From positions 806,001-870,000 of the forward strand of contig NGZR01000005.1 of NCBI GenBank assembly GCA_002197995.1: a stretch of DNA of 64,000 bases. The letters are read 5' to 3'. The position numbers and the translations under genes are program-made. The notes beneath the pieces were generated by a model. It saw only the letters and a program-made list of their open reading frames with translations. It was not told where the DNA came from and did not search any database. This document shows positions 36,006 through 48,527 of the stretch, piece after piece; positions within the stretch are counted from its first letter, which is position 1; each line of letters begins with the position of its first letter. Origin of the DNA: Gaeumannomyces sp. JS-464. Its lineage: Eukaryota > Ascomycota > Sordariomycetes > Magnaporthales > Magnaporthaceae.

Positions 36006-36600
36006 TCAGTTCTGAGCTGCCCAACAACCCAAATAAGCCGCCTGAAGCATTTCAAATGGCAGGAGCTTCAAGTCAAAACCCTGGCCTGCCTTGGCGATCG
36101 ACAGGCTCTTGTCAGCAGCCGGCAACTTGCTGACGCTGACGACAACCTCCTGCGATGCGGAGTTGTGGAGATCAAGGACCCGCAGCCGGCCGTCGCTGAG
36201 GTAGCAGAGGACGCCGTCAGAATAGAGTAACGTCTGGGCCACTGCGACGACGGTGACAAGATACGGTGAACCTGACGAGATTGCGGCCCTTCGCTTGACC
36301 AGTCTCTGCAGCTCCCTCGCGTATTTCCTTGTACGGCGAGCTGACTGGCTTTTAGGTGCTGACGGAGCCCTTATCTGCACCACTGAATTTGCATCAGCCG
36401 AGAGTCAATGGAAAGGAGGGTGTAGCAGACAATCGTGGAGTAGGGGGCAAAAGGTGCAGGACACGGGAAGATGCCCGTACCTCGACAAGTGTCCGACAAA
36501 TGTGGTCGTCGTCGAGGAGCCACTGGAAGTGACGATATGACATTAAAAGGTTAATGGCGTCGTCCAGGCCCAAGTCCCGGACTACACAAGAGATGATTTC
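36006..36600 (-). pseudogene. F-box protein gene, fragmentary
   Basis: Minus-strand exon 36,600 to about 36,483 reads EIISCVVRDLGLDDAINLL then SYRHFQWLLDDDHICRTLVE, an F-box core (substrate adaptor of SCF ubiquitin ligases). A GTACGG donor and TTCAG acceptor (about 36,385) join it to the 36,006-36,383 frame: RKYARELQRLVKRRAAISSG, SPYLVTVVAVAQTLLYSDG, VLCYLSDGRLRVLDLH. This is the usual spacer and start of the beta-propeller-like C-terminal domain of fungal F-box proteins. The protein stops after about 70 residues of that domain, where family members continue for several hundred, and the first exon with the start codon is not clear (an acceptor-like CATAG precedes 36,600). So it is a truncated gene about 760 bp from the transposon island. 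Confidence 0.65.
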
Positions 36601-37723
36601 CTATGAAAGGCGACGGATGGACATAATGGTGGCAGCCCCGCACGACGGAGGTCCGTCGAGGATGGCTGGGTGAACGAAGTCAGTTGGGCATTGCGGCATG
36701 AAAGGGTATGAGCATGAGTATGGCGACAAACGGGTCTTAGGTAGGGAGGGAGAGGAGACCAGTGACGCGATCAGATAAGAGCTTTATAGCCGGATTTTAT
36801 ATCTTTGGCCATCAGCACAGCGCCAGATCGTCCGCGCCACGCTGTTTCCAAGCCGCTGGACGGGCGTGCCTGGTGCGCCAAGCTGGAATATAGTGTCGCC
36901 ACTCCAGGCTCGGGAAACTGCATGGATAAGGTAACTCGAGTTGGGAAGGCGGCGGGCGCTCGAGCAGCCCGCACCCCGGAGAGGAGAACGTGTTGCAGGG
37001 CGGCCATTGTTCCATGGGAGGTCAGACTGTGTGGTGCAAACCCGATGATTTGCGAGGCTAAAAGCAAGCGCCCCGCCCAGTAACTGAGCGGAATTGCAGG
37101 CTGGTGGTACTATCCAGGCTGCACAAGCAGGACAGATTCATTCGGAACTGCCAGCAGCCGGGGAGGACAAAGGAATCGCTGGCAAAAGGGCCAGAACGCG
37201 GCTCTGCTGGGAAGTGGGGGATGGAGAAGCGGAAACATGTCCAAATCGACCAAAGCTAAGGCAGCAGTTAAGCCTAAAGCCACCAACGAGGAGCAGTAAT
37301 TATTAATATCCATGGGCTCGTCGCTACGGGTCGGCGCGCGTCCTTGCGTGCTGCGCCTCATTTAAAGCACCTATACCAGTTTTTTAGCTTTAAATAAGCT
37401 TATTTCTCGACGTGGAAATAACGCCTGGGGGCCCCTTATAACCGTTTAAATATATGTAAGCTTAATTTTTTAATAAATTTACATCCAAAAGTTTAAGGTA
37501 ACGTCGTTTTATAAAAGGCGGCGAATATAAACGATTAAAATAAAAGCTGTTTTTAAAAATAATAACAATGGTAATAAAAATGAAAATACATTTAAATAGC
37601 TTTGTGTTTGAACGGATTAAAGGTTTTTAAAACCGGTTAATTATAAGTTTATTTAAAAATTTAAAAGTTAAAAATTCCTGTAATATATATAAGGAGATTA
37701 TTAACAATGTAAATAAAAGCATA

Positions 37724-37961
37724 ACGTGGTTTACAAACAAATCGTGCATATAAGCGAATCGCGCACCTACACCCGACTTCTAGTTAATCGACGCGCATAT
37801 TAACCCAACAACGCCAGAAATCCATTTAAACTATTTAAAATTGTATATATTAAACATTTTTACTTTTTTTTATTTTATTTAATAAATGCGGGTATTATGT
37901 CCGGTTTTACCGCAAATGCCGTATCGTTAACGAGTTATCGTCGCTTTTTTTTTAACTTTTA
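37724..37961 (-). mobile_element. pogo-family copy C0, partial (transposase 3' end)
   Basis: Starts after a TA at 37,722-37,723 with the family terminus ACGTGGTTTACAA. The following sequence matches the C-terminal end of copies A and B, including the zinc-knuckle region (TGTCCGGTTTTACCGCA at about 37,896). It is cut at 37,961 by the start of an inverted Gypsy LTR. Confidence 0.85.
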
Positions 37962-38377
37962 TGTTATAATTAAAAGGTTTACTTTTAAAATAAAACGTTT
38001 TAAAAGCGGTTTTAAACAGTAGCGTTAGTCGAAAGCACATAGGAAAACGCGTAATTAAAAAATAAGGTTTAATTGCTTGCTTTGAAAAATGCTTAAAGCT
38101 AACTTAAGTTAATTAATACCGAAGCTTTAATTAAAAACTATTAAAAATAATAAAAAATCCTTTTTTTTATGCTGCGTTTTTTTGCATACAATGCTTTCCT
38201 AATTTATTACTTTGCTTACAAATTAATAACGTAGTTATAATTTGTTACTTTATTTATAAATTAATAAAGCAGTTATAATTTGTTAGTTTATTTACAAATT
38301 AACAAATTATTAAAAGCTAGCTTATTTAAACTTCGTAATATTACGTGGCCGGGGATGCAAGGTTTTATCCTTCCTAG
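37962..38377 (-). mobile_element. Gypsy-2 3' LTR, left part (inverted)
   Basis: From TGTTATAATTAAAAGG onward this is a diverged inverted copy of the Gypsy-1 LTR (compare 38,640-38,821 read backwards). It is interrupted at 38,377 by Gypsy-1; the rest of the same LTR resumes at 51,592 and ends at 51,655 with GTCGTAATA, the inverse of the LTR start. Gypsy-2 therefore lies on the minus strand and hosts Gypsy-1 in its LTR. Confidence 0.75.
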
Positions 38378-38821
38378 TGTTACGACTAGCATGCGGGCCT
38401 TAGGATAACAAAACGGGAAAAAGCTCCAAATAGTGCCCCTGCCCCACAGCAAAGCACGTGGAATTACGTGGTTTAAGCAAAATTTGTGAATTTATAACAA
38501 AGTAACAAATCCAAACGGGATTTGTGGATTTGTAATAAAGCAACAAATCCAAACGGGATTTATAAATTTGCGGCAAAACCACAAATCCAAAAAACTATTA
38601 AAAAAGTAATATGTATATAAAAAATGGATTTCTTTTTATTTTAGGTAGTTTTAATTAAAGCTTCGGCATTAATTAATTTAAGTTAGCTTTTAAGCATTTT
38701 TTAAAGTAAGCAATTAAATTGTCCTTTTAAATTACGTGTTTTTTTGTTAACCAAATTAGCGATATTGTCCTTTTCCGCCCTCGAAATGCTTTATTTTAAA
38801 AGTAAACCTTTAATTATAGCA
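38378..38821 (+). repeat. Gypsy-1 5' LTR
   Basis: Starts TGTTACGAC and ends TATAGCA. Contains tandem-like segments around 38,487-38,600 (AACAAATCCAAACGGGATTT type repeats). Confidence 0.88.
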
Positions 38822-39049
38822 TTTTAACTAATTTTATTTAATACTTTGCTAAAAGGAAAAAATAATACAGTTATAGCAAGTAATAGCAAAAAGCTTAAAA
38901 AGGAAAAAACCACTGTTTTTACTTTAACGGTATTAAATACGACTTTAACAAAGCAGTTAATACGGCCAGCCTTTTTAAGCTTATAGCGAACGAAATCGTT
39001 AAAAGCTAAGCCGAGGTAAAACAATTTACTACGAAATTATTATCTTTTA

Positions 39050-42000
39050 AAACGTCTATTGCGGTTAAAACGTACAAATTCCCGTCCCCGGATTTTTACG
39101 AAAAGGAGGACGGTAAATTTAAAACGTTTTTTACCAAATGCAAAAGCTATTTTAAATTTTACGAATAACAATTTATAAGCGAAAGAATAAAAATTCGTTT
39201 ACGCTATTATTAAATTAAACGGTAAGGTAAAAAAGTGGTTTTAATTAAGCTGGAACGATTATTTTAAAAGGTATAAAAATAACCAGGAAATTACCAAAAT
39301 TATTTTCGCTAATTTCGAAACTTTCGGAAAAAAATCGGAAAAATGTTCGGGATAATCGACGAAACCCAAATCGCTAAAAAAAACCTGCTAGCTTTTAAAT
39401 AGTGAAAAGCCGCAACCAAATATGCCGTAAACTTTTAACGGATTAATATTAAACTTAATTGGAGCAATACCACGTTAATACTGCATTTTTACAACGGGTT
39501 ACGCGAAAACGTAAAAAATAAACTCGCGAAGCAAAACCGCCCGAGTTTTTTACAGATTACGTTAAAAACGCGGTTCGCATTAGTAATAAATTGTACGAAT
39601 AAAAAAAAAGGATATGGTTTTAAAAACGCGGTATAAAATAATAAAGCTAATTAAAAAAAAGCTAAGTAATAACCTATTACGGTTTACGAAATGCATTTAA
39701 ACTTTATAAATTTTAGCGCGGAAGCCGCTTACTAGTAATAAAAGTAGTAAAAAAAGCAAAAGCAAAACCCGAAAAACGGGAAATGCTTTAAATGCGGCTA
39801 AACCGGCTATATTAAAGCAAACTGCTTTTAGCGAAATAGTAACCGCTAAATAACCAACTTTTAACGAGCAAAAAAAAACCCGACGTAAAAAGAACTATGC
39901 TTTAAACCGGCGTTTAATTAAACGTGTTACTATAACAAGTTATACGTTATATACCAGTCCGATAAAAAGGTTATTAAATGGTACTTTTAAAAACTTCGAA
40001 ACGTTTGCATGTTTAAAACCACGAGGCTTAAGTACGATAGTAAGGGAAAATAGCGCGTCGCTTTCGGAATTACGGGTTTAAAAGGAAAAACGACGCCGTT
40101 TTTTGTAAAATTTAAAAGGAAAAGCTTTAACAAATGGTTCGAAAAAAGGAAAAGCTTAAAAAAAGCTTTTAAACTAAATACACCTTTTTCGAAAGTCGAA
40201 AAACCTTAACACCGACGTTAAAATAAATTAAAACGGATAAAACTTAAAAACGACCGAGTTTTAAAAACGAGTAAAAAGTTTAAGCGGTATAACCTTTGCA
40301 TTTATAATTCGCGAAAACCAGGCAAACTAAAAAAAATTAGCACGCTTTTACACCTTTTAACGTTTCGGAGTGTTTTTAAAACGTAAAAGTTTTAAAACAC
40401 TTCGACGGCCCGTTATATTACGCTACCCGGGAAACGAAAATAACGGTTAACCTTTATTATAGTTTAACGATTAATAAAAAGTTAAATATGCTAATTACCG
40501 GTTCGACGACGTAAACGAGTTAAAAAAAGCTGCGTTAAAACCTAAAAACTACCTTAATATCGATTTAAAATACCCTGGACATTTGCACTTTTTTAAGCAA
40601 AATGCATTTATAAAAAGTGCAAATTCCACTTATAACCTAAATTTAAATACGATTTTTTCCTACGGAAAATAAAAAGCAAGCTTAAAGTTAAACCCCGTTT
40701 AGTATTCCAATTACTACGGTAAAAACCAGCCTAAATCGGCAAGTTTACCGCAATTTTTAAACTTAACGAGTGGTACTCGATGCTATATGTTATTAAAATA
40801 CTCGATTAAAAGAAGTGCGCAATTGCGAAATGCAAAAAACATATAGCATAAAAAGCGGAAGCTTAACATTAAAAGATCGCATAAATATATATCCCGTTTA
40901 ACCCGGATAAAAAGACGAGCGTACGGTACTCGTTTTGTTTATTAAAAAATTAAAAAAATTACCTAAACGGAAAGCACGAAATGGGAAACGGAATTAATAA
41001 AAACCTTCGCAATGGCAAAATTAAATCGACCGTACGATTTATTAACATTCCGAATGAAATATTAAAAAAAAAGTTATAATAATAATTAATTGCGAAATAT
41101 AAAGCGATTATATATCGTTATAAACGGTTAAACGGTATAAAATCCTTATAAATCGAAAACGTTAACCGTATTAATTAAAAACGGTCGAAAAAATACCTAT
41201 CGCTTATAATAAAAGATAAATCGACCGAAAAATATAACCAATAATATTACGCACCCGGAGTGGGAAAAACGTTACTATTATATTAAATAAATTAAATATA
41301 AAGGAAAAAAACGTTATTTTCGGGATTTTTTAATTTAAGAAAAATAATTTACGGATAAATTAGGCTAACGGTTAAATTTAATAAAAAAAGCTATAAATAA
41401 TTAAACGGTTTACTAATTACGAACTTTAAACCGTAAATATAAAAAACGACGAAAAAAGGTTATAACGGTAATAAAACTTAATAATCCACCTTCGCATTTA
41501 GCATCGATAAATACACGATTATTTAAAATGGAAAGCGATTAAAACGACTAAATTAATATTAAAAAACGGCTCGCGAATATTCCGGAAAAATATTATAAAT
41601 ACGAGAAATTGTTTAAAAAACCTAAAAACGGTATTTCCCAAATATAAACCGTTCGATTTTAAAATTAATTTAAACCAAATACGTAATTTAAATATTAAAA
41701 ACTGTACTAATTTAGCTTTCGGTAATAGGAAGTGCTAAAAAAACAGTTAAAATTTTTTTTACGAAAAGGATATATTAAACCTTTCGATTTTTAATAAAAT
41801 ACGGGATTTTATAAAATAAAATAAAATAGGACGAAATAAATATGCATCGATTACCGCTTATTAAATAAAGCTACGATTAAAAATCCATATTATTTACTTT
41901 TTATTAACGAATTACGAAATAAATTCGGCAAAGCTTAATATTTTACGGTTTTAAACTTACGGAAAATTTATAACTTAATACGGATTAAAAAAAGCTAAAA

Positions 42001-43937
42001 ATGGCTTACGGTTTTTAAAATAAAGTTTAAATGCTACAAATTTTTAATAATAACTTTCGGGTTTACTAATGCATTAACCACGTTCCAAAAAATAATTAAC
42101 CACGTATTACGCGAGTATTTCGACGTTTTCGTTTTCGCGTATTTAAATAATATTTTAATTTTTTCGGAAACGATGGAAAAATATAAATAATACGTATATA
42201 AAATGTTTTAAAAGCTGCTTAATGCAAAACTTCTCGTTAAACTAGAAAAATGCGAATAGCATTCGCAAAAAGTCGCTTTTTTAAAGTTTATAATTATATT
42301 AGGATAAGTTTGTATAAACCTTAAAAAAATCGAAAAAGTTAAAAAATGGCTTATTTTTAAAAACCTTACGAAAGTACAAAGGTTTTTAGGTTTTTTAAAC
42401 TTTTATAAACGGTTTATTCGTAAATATAGCAAAATCGCCATATTATTTATAAACCTTATTAAAAATAACCACTAGTTTTATTAAAAAGATAAAAATAAAA
42501 AGCTTTTAAGCAATTACGAAACGCCGTGTTAAAAAAACTAATATTAGCATTTTTAAACCTAAAAAAACCTTTTAAAGTTAAAATTAACGCGTTGGATTAC
42601 GCGATCGGCGGCTAATTCGAATAACGAAAAAATTAAAACGGTTACACTTTTATACGTTTTTTTCGCAAAAGTTAAACTAATTTAAATTAAATTACGAAAT
42701 TTACGATAAAAAACTTTTACCAATTATTTAAACATTCGAAAAGTGGCGGTTACATTTTTATAAAGCGAAATATTAGGTTATAATATATACGGATTATAAA
42801 AACCTAACACATTTTATTATTAGCAAAAACTTAAATAAGTAACAAATTTGTTAAAACGAGTTTTTGTAAAACTATAACATTTGGATTAAATATCGAAAAA
42901 GGTTGGAAAACGGCCGGGCGGACGCTTTAAACTAACGATTAAACCATTAGGTCGTAATATTTAAAAAAATACGAATAATCTTAACGGAAAAACTAAACGG
43001 ATTTTTAATCCCGGTATAAAAGATATTCGTTAAAACGGTTTAGTAAGGAAAAGTTTAAACCTTATAAAAAATCCAACAAATTTATAACCAGTTGGCATAC
43101 GGCTATTAAAACGTAAAAAAACATACAAACGGTTATAATAACATTATAAATTCGCAAAAACTCGAGCCGAAATATAAAACGTAATAAAAAATTGCGAAAG
43201 TTATGCTAAAAACAAAGCTAATAAGCATAAGCCGTATAAATTATTATAACCTTTGCTAATATTAAACGAAGTATAGCAAAAAATCACTATAAATTTCGTT
43301 ATTAAACTTTTTTAATTTAAAAAACCGATAAGTTAATTAAAGCGAAATATAATAATATACTAGTAATAATAAATAAGCTTACCAAATATGCTTTATTTTT
43401 TTGTATAAAAAAAGCAGTAACGTTACCGAGCTAACGTACGTTTTTATTAAACACGTAATAGCGGAATACGGGACGTTAAACCGTTTAATTACGAATAAAA
43501 ATAAGCTATTTACAAGCAAGTTTTAAAAAAGGCTTACGACTTTACTAAAAGCCGAGCACTTTTTATTTACGGCTTATTACTTTTAAACGAATAAATAAAC
43601 GAAGCGAACGAATTAAACTATAAAGTAATATTTACGTTATTACGTTAATTATAAACAAATAACTAAGTATAACTATTTTTTATAGCTTAATTCGCTTACA
43701 ATAGTTTAGTTTATAAAAGCATAAAAACCATACCGTTTTATACGAATTACGAGTTTACGCTTACCGCGTATAAAAAATTTAAAGTAAAAAAGCATGCTTT
43801 AATAGCGGAAATACAAATAACGAAGCTTATTAAATTACATAAACACTTTTAAACAAAGCTAAAAAAGCTACGACACCGTATAACTATTTAAACAAATAAA
43901 AAAAAGATTAAAAAATTAACTTTTAAAAAAAAGGATA
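39050..43937 (+). pseudogene. Gypsy-1 gag-pol, first part
   Basis: gag is recognisable from about 39,060 (SPDFYEKEDGKFKTFFTKCK, YFKFYE). A zinc knuckle at 39,781-39,830 reads KCFKCG-stop-TGYIKANCF: expected Gln (CAA) became TAA and His became Tyr. Reverse transcriptase lies at about 41,820-42,200, with the catalytic Y-x-D-D now YLNN at 42,139-42,150. RNase H and integrase follow to about 43,930 (INKLTKYALFF). The frame is cut at KKKDNV by insertion of the pogo copies and continues at 49,945. Confidence 0.88.
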
Positions 43938-45796
43938 ACGTAATCCACCAATGTATGCCACACATTAATATGTGCCACACTTACACTTAACCTCCAATTA
44001 ATTAACGCGCATGCTAACTTAACAACGCCAGAAATCCATTTAAACTACTCGGAATTGTATATATCGAACGTTTTTACTTCCTCCTGGCAGGTGCGCGCAT
44101 TATGTCCGGTTTTACCGCACGTGCCACATCGCCGACGAGTCGTCGTCGCCCTTTTTTCCTAACCCCCATAATCGCGCATTTTTGCTATAGCTGCCCATTT
44201 AGGTCCTGCTAGTTTAAAACATTTCGTATTTTTTTTAACAATATGTAACCTTTTTGTTGGAATACGTGTTTTTTTGGCCTTCCGGCGTTTGCTTAATGCT
44301 TCGTTCGCCTTGCGTAGCGAAGCAATTTCGGCTTTAAAAAGGGCCACTTAATGCATTATTAAACTCGTCCTTTTCGCAAGCTGGTTTACAGCCGCTAGCA
44401 TAAGTAACGGAAAGCTACTTCGGTAATTGGAAATTCGAGTTTTAATGTGTTTAAATTGCGAAGTTGCGTCCTTAGCTATTTAGGGCGTTTTGGAAGTCCA
44501 AAGTTCGGCGTCGTTTAGGGGCTTTTTCGGGGGAGTTAAAGTTCGTAACCTTACATTTAGCTTTTTTAAAACCGAATCCGGATTAAAAGGAGCAAAACTA
44601 GCCTTTCGGAAACCTTTTTGGATATTTCCTTCGGTTATAAAGTTAAAAAATGCCGTTTTAAACGCCGAAAGGAACTCGACCTTAATTACGTGGCTAACGT
44701 GTAACTTTATTAAGCTTTCGATTTATCGACCGTACGCCTTTTTTAGCGGGCTAAAAACACTTAACGTTAAACGGCTAAAAAAAGTGAAATAAATGCGGAG
44801 GTATTAAAACGTAATAATGTTATATTCCTGGCAGTAAAGTTCGAAATCCGTCGAGTGGTGGCTTTCGTATTCGTTTAGCACTAACAAACGATAGCTGCCT
44901 TTTGTACGCGACGTAATATGCCTATCGAAATGCTAAATTCATTTTAAGCCGAGCTTGTTCGTAGTCCACCCGTTAGCATTTGTTAAAATAACCCAATCGC
45001 GTAAAAAGCCGGTTTTCGAATACCAATTAGCTAAGTGGTATTGCTTTTTAACGATAATAAAAAAGAATCGCTTAACCGTAACAATTAACCTTTTAAATAA
45101 TTGTAGCCCATTCCCGGTTGCTAAGCTGGATTAGTTTGGCTTTGCCACGGCTTTCCGATGTTATAATAACTATAACAGCGGCGATTATGCTTATAAGGAA
45201 GCCGGTTTCGTCGAAATTGTAAATGTCGTTATTTAAAATGCTATATTTAGCTATAGTATTTCGCATAAGGTCGAATTAGGCAAAAACGAGCTTGGGATTT
45301 TCGCATTTGGCTTTTTGGTAGTCGTACTTTTAAATTTAGCGCGTACCGAGCTTTGCGCGGCGCTTAACGAACCTCGCGACCTAGTTGGTCCCGACGGTGC
45401 CCGCGTCGCGTTTAGCGAGCAATCGGTTGGCCATATTTTTAACACTAAAATACCGAGGAGGAAATGCGCGAAAATCCAGCTCGAGTATGTATTTAATAAG
45501 CGCCTCCTTTTCGGATTTTGTTAATTTCCGTATTTTAGGCATGTAATCGCGTCGAGCAGTTTGGCCGCGCTTTCGCCGGGCGAGGGTGGAAAAGTTTATT
45601 TCGTAAATTTTGGCGGCGCTTTAAATACTTAACTGTAAATTCGATGCGATCGTTTGAAAGGTTAAAACAATTTTACGTTCGTTGCTTTTGTTTGCCATCG
45701 TTTATTATGGTGCTATTCGTGGATAAAGTTGGATTAACGCGTAAGCGCGTTAATTATGGCACATATTAATGTGTGGCACACACTGGTAAACTACGT
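43938..45796 (-). mobile_element. pogo-family copy A, full length
   Basis: 1,859 bp between TA dinucleotides at 43,936-43,937 and 45,797-45,798. Both ends start ACGTA in inward orientation, followed by related TGCCACACATTAATATGTGC segments. It is the least RIP-mutated copy of this family in the window, with noticeably higher GC than B, E or F. Confidence 0.92.
44045..45542 (-). pseudogene. pogo-family transposase with C-terminal zinc knuckle (copy A)
   Basis: About 500 codons. It starts MPKIRKLT with SEKEALIKYILELD, then a CENP-B-type HTH (NMANRLLAKRDAGTVGTN, stop, VARFVKRRAKLGTR), and D1 in IYNFDETGF (about 45,200). The second catalytic region reads LVLNEYESHH where the family has LVLDGHESH, so the Asp is lost by a G-to-A change. 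A C-terminal coil follows, LRKANEALSKRRKAKKTRI (ORF 44,159-44,347), and at the very end a CCHC knuckle CGTCGKTGHNARTC near 44,090-44,135. Several frames and stops; dead. Confidence 0.85.
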
Positions 45797-46239
45797 TAAC
45801 GTGGTTTATAAACGAGTGCTACATATAAACAAATGCTACACTTACACCCGACTTCCCGTTAATCGACGCGCATGTTAACCTAATAACGCTAAAAATCCAT
45901 TTAAACTATTCGGAATTATATATATCGAACGTTTTTACTTTTTTTTGGCAAATGCGCGCATTATGTCCGGTTTTACCGCAAATGCCATATCGCTAACGAA
46001 TTGTCGTTACCTTCCTTTTTTAACCTTTATAATCGCGCATTTTTTGCTATAACTGCTTATTTAGCTTTTACTAGTTTAAAACATTTCGTATTTTTTTAAC
46101 AATATATACCCTTTTTATCGAATACGTGTTTTTTTAACTTTCCGGCGTTTGCTTAGCGCTTCGTTCGCTTTTCGTAATTTAAAGCACTTTTTTTCCAAAA
46201 GGTTAACCCGATGCATAATTGTTTTAGCCCTTTTCGTTA

Positions 46240-48527
46240 ACGTGGTTTACAAATAAGTGGGCCATATAAGCGAATAGGTTATAACACGCGACCGCGCGAC
46301 ACTTTTTTTTTCGCGACCAATTCTTCCACTAATAACAATATCGACGGGAAACGACGAAAGCCGGGTAATGCTTACCTTTTAAGCTTTGCAATTTAATTTA
46401 AAACTAAGCATACGGGAGGTTGCAAAAATCTACTAAATCGCGAAATCGATTTTAACGCGTCGAAAGCACGGCCAATTTGCTCGACGCGACATTATGCCCA
46501 AATTACGAAAATTAACGGAATTCGAAAAAAAAAGCGCTTATTAAATACATATTTAAGCTAAATTCGCGAGCATTCCTTCCCCGGCCTTTTAGTATTAAAA
46601 ATATAGCTAACCGATTGTTTACCGAACGCGACGCGAGCGCCGTTAGCAAAAACTAGGTTGCGAATTTCGTTAAACGCCGCGCAAAGCTCGGTACGCGTTA
46701 AATTCGAAAATACAATTACCAAAAAGCCAAATGCGAAAATGCTAAGCTTATTTTTGCGTAATTCGACTTTATACGAAACATTATAACTAAATATGGCATT
46801 TTAAATAACGTGGTTTACAAGCGAGTGCTACACATAAGCGAATGCCACATTTAAAAATCCTATATTAAACGCGATTTTCGATACCTTTGCTAACTCGGCC
46901 AATATAAGCCTAAATTTAACCAAATTTAAAAAGGTTATATTTAACTAAATAAGGAATTTAATTTAATTTTCTTAAATTTTTATTATAACCGTTTTAAGGT
47001 TAGTTTGCAATACTGTGTAATATACTGTGTAAAGCGTGCGGATTAACTTAAAAAGGTAATTGTAAAAATTTAAGAAAATTAAATTAAATTCCCTATTTAA
47101 TTAAATATAACCTTTTTAAATTTGGTTAAATTTAGGCTTATATTAGCCGAGTTAGCAAGGGTATCGAAAATCGCGTTTAATTTAAAATTTTTAAGTGTGG
47201 CATTCGCTTGTGTGTAGCACTCGCTTGTGAACTACGTTAACGATATTTATAATTTTAACGAAACCGGCTTTTTTATAGGCATAATCGCCGCCGTTATAGT
47301 TATTATAATATTAAAAGGCCGTAGTAAAGCAAAATTAGTTTAACTTAGCAACTAAAAATAAGTTACAATTATTTAAAAGGTTAATTATTACGGTTAAACG
47401 ATTTTTTTTTATTACCGTTAAAAAGCAATACCATTTGGCCAATTGGTATTCGAAAACCGATTTTTCACGCGATTAGGTTATTTTAACGAATTTTAACGGG
47501 TGGATTACAAACGAGCTTAATTTAAAATAAATCCAGCATTTTTGAAAAACATATTACATCGTGCGTAAAAAGCACCTATCGTTTATTAATGCTAAACGGT
47601 TACGAAAGCCACTATTCGACGAATTTCGAGCTTTATTACCAAAAATATAACATTATTACGTTTTATATGCTTTCGTATTCGTTTTACTTTTTTTAACCGC
47701 TTAACGTTACATTGCTTTAACCCGTTAAAAAAAGCGTACGGTTAATAAATCGAAAACTTAATAAAATTACACGTTAATTACGTAATTAAAATCGAGTTCC
47801 TTTCGGCGTTTAAAACAGCATTTTTTAATTTTATAACCGAAGGAAATATTTAAAAAGGGTTTTAAAAAGCTAATTTTGCTTTTTTTCCGGATTTGGTTTT
47901 AAAAAAGCTGGATGTAAAATTACAAACTTTAATTCTTTGCGAAAGCTTTTAAACGACGCCGAACTTTAAACTTTCAAAACGCCCCAAATAGCTAAAAACG
48001 CAACTTTGCAATTCGAATATATTAAATTCGGATTTCCAATTACCAAAGCAGCTTTCCGTTACTTATACTATCGGTTATAAACCAATTAACAAAAAGGGCT
48101 AAAGCAATTATACATTAGGTTAACCTTTTAAAAAAAAAGTGCTTTAAATTACGAAAAGCGAACGAGGTATTAAGCAAACGCCGAAAGGTTAAAAAAACAC
48201 GTATTTAATAAAAAAGGTTACATATTATTAAAAAAATACGAAATGTTTTAAACCAGCAAAAGTTAAATAGGTAATTATAGCAAAAAATGCGCGATTATAA
48301 AAGTTAAAAAAAAAGGCGACGACGATTCGTCGGCGATATAGCATTTGCGGCAAAACCAGACATAATGCGCGCATTTGTTAAAAAAAAGTAAAAACGTTCG
48401 ATATATACAATTCCGAATAGTTTAAATGGATTTTTAACGTTATTAAGTTAGCATGCGCGTCGATTAACCGGAGGTCGGGGTGTCGTAACCCACTCGCTTA
48501 TATAGCCCACTTACTTGTAAACCACGT
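46240..48527 (+). mobile_element. pogo-family copy E inside copy B
   Basis: Flanked by TA at 46,238-46,239 and 48,528-48,529. Its ends both read ACGTGGTTTACAA inward, then AGTGGGC and TATAAGCGA. It carries a + strand transposase relic starting MPKLRKLTEFEKKALIKYIF at 46,494. It is interrupted by a 430-bp MITE; without it the length is 1,856 bp. Confidence 0.9.
46808..47237. mobile_element. fold-back MITE with pogo termini inside copy E
   Basis: 430-bp non-coding palindrome: the left arm (46,808 to about 46,985) is inverted in the right arm (about 47,060-47,237) with a short central spacer. Both ends begin ACGT and share GTTnACAAGCGAGTGC with the pogo family. TA at 46,806-46,807 and 47,238-47,239 is the duplicated target; removing the element restores the transposase sequence seen in copy A (TTAAATAACGAcATTT). 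Confidence 0.92.

Noticed and set aside
38333..38345. Palindrome CGTAATATTACG taken as the end of the inverted Gypsy-2 LTR
   Set aside because: The LTR continues to the Gypsy-1 insertion at 38,377 and resumes at 51,592; the true end with GTCGTAATA is at 51,655.
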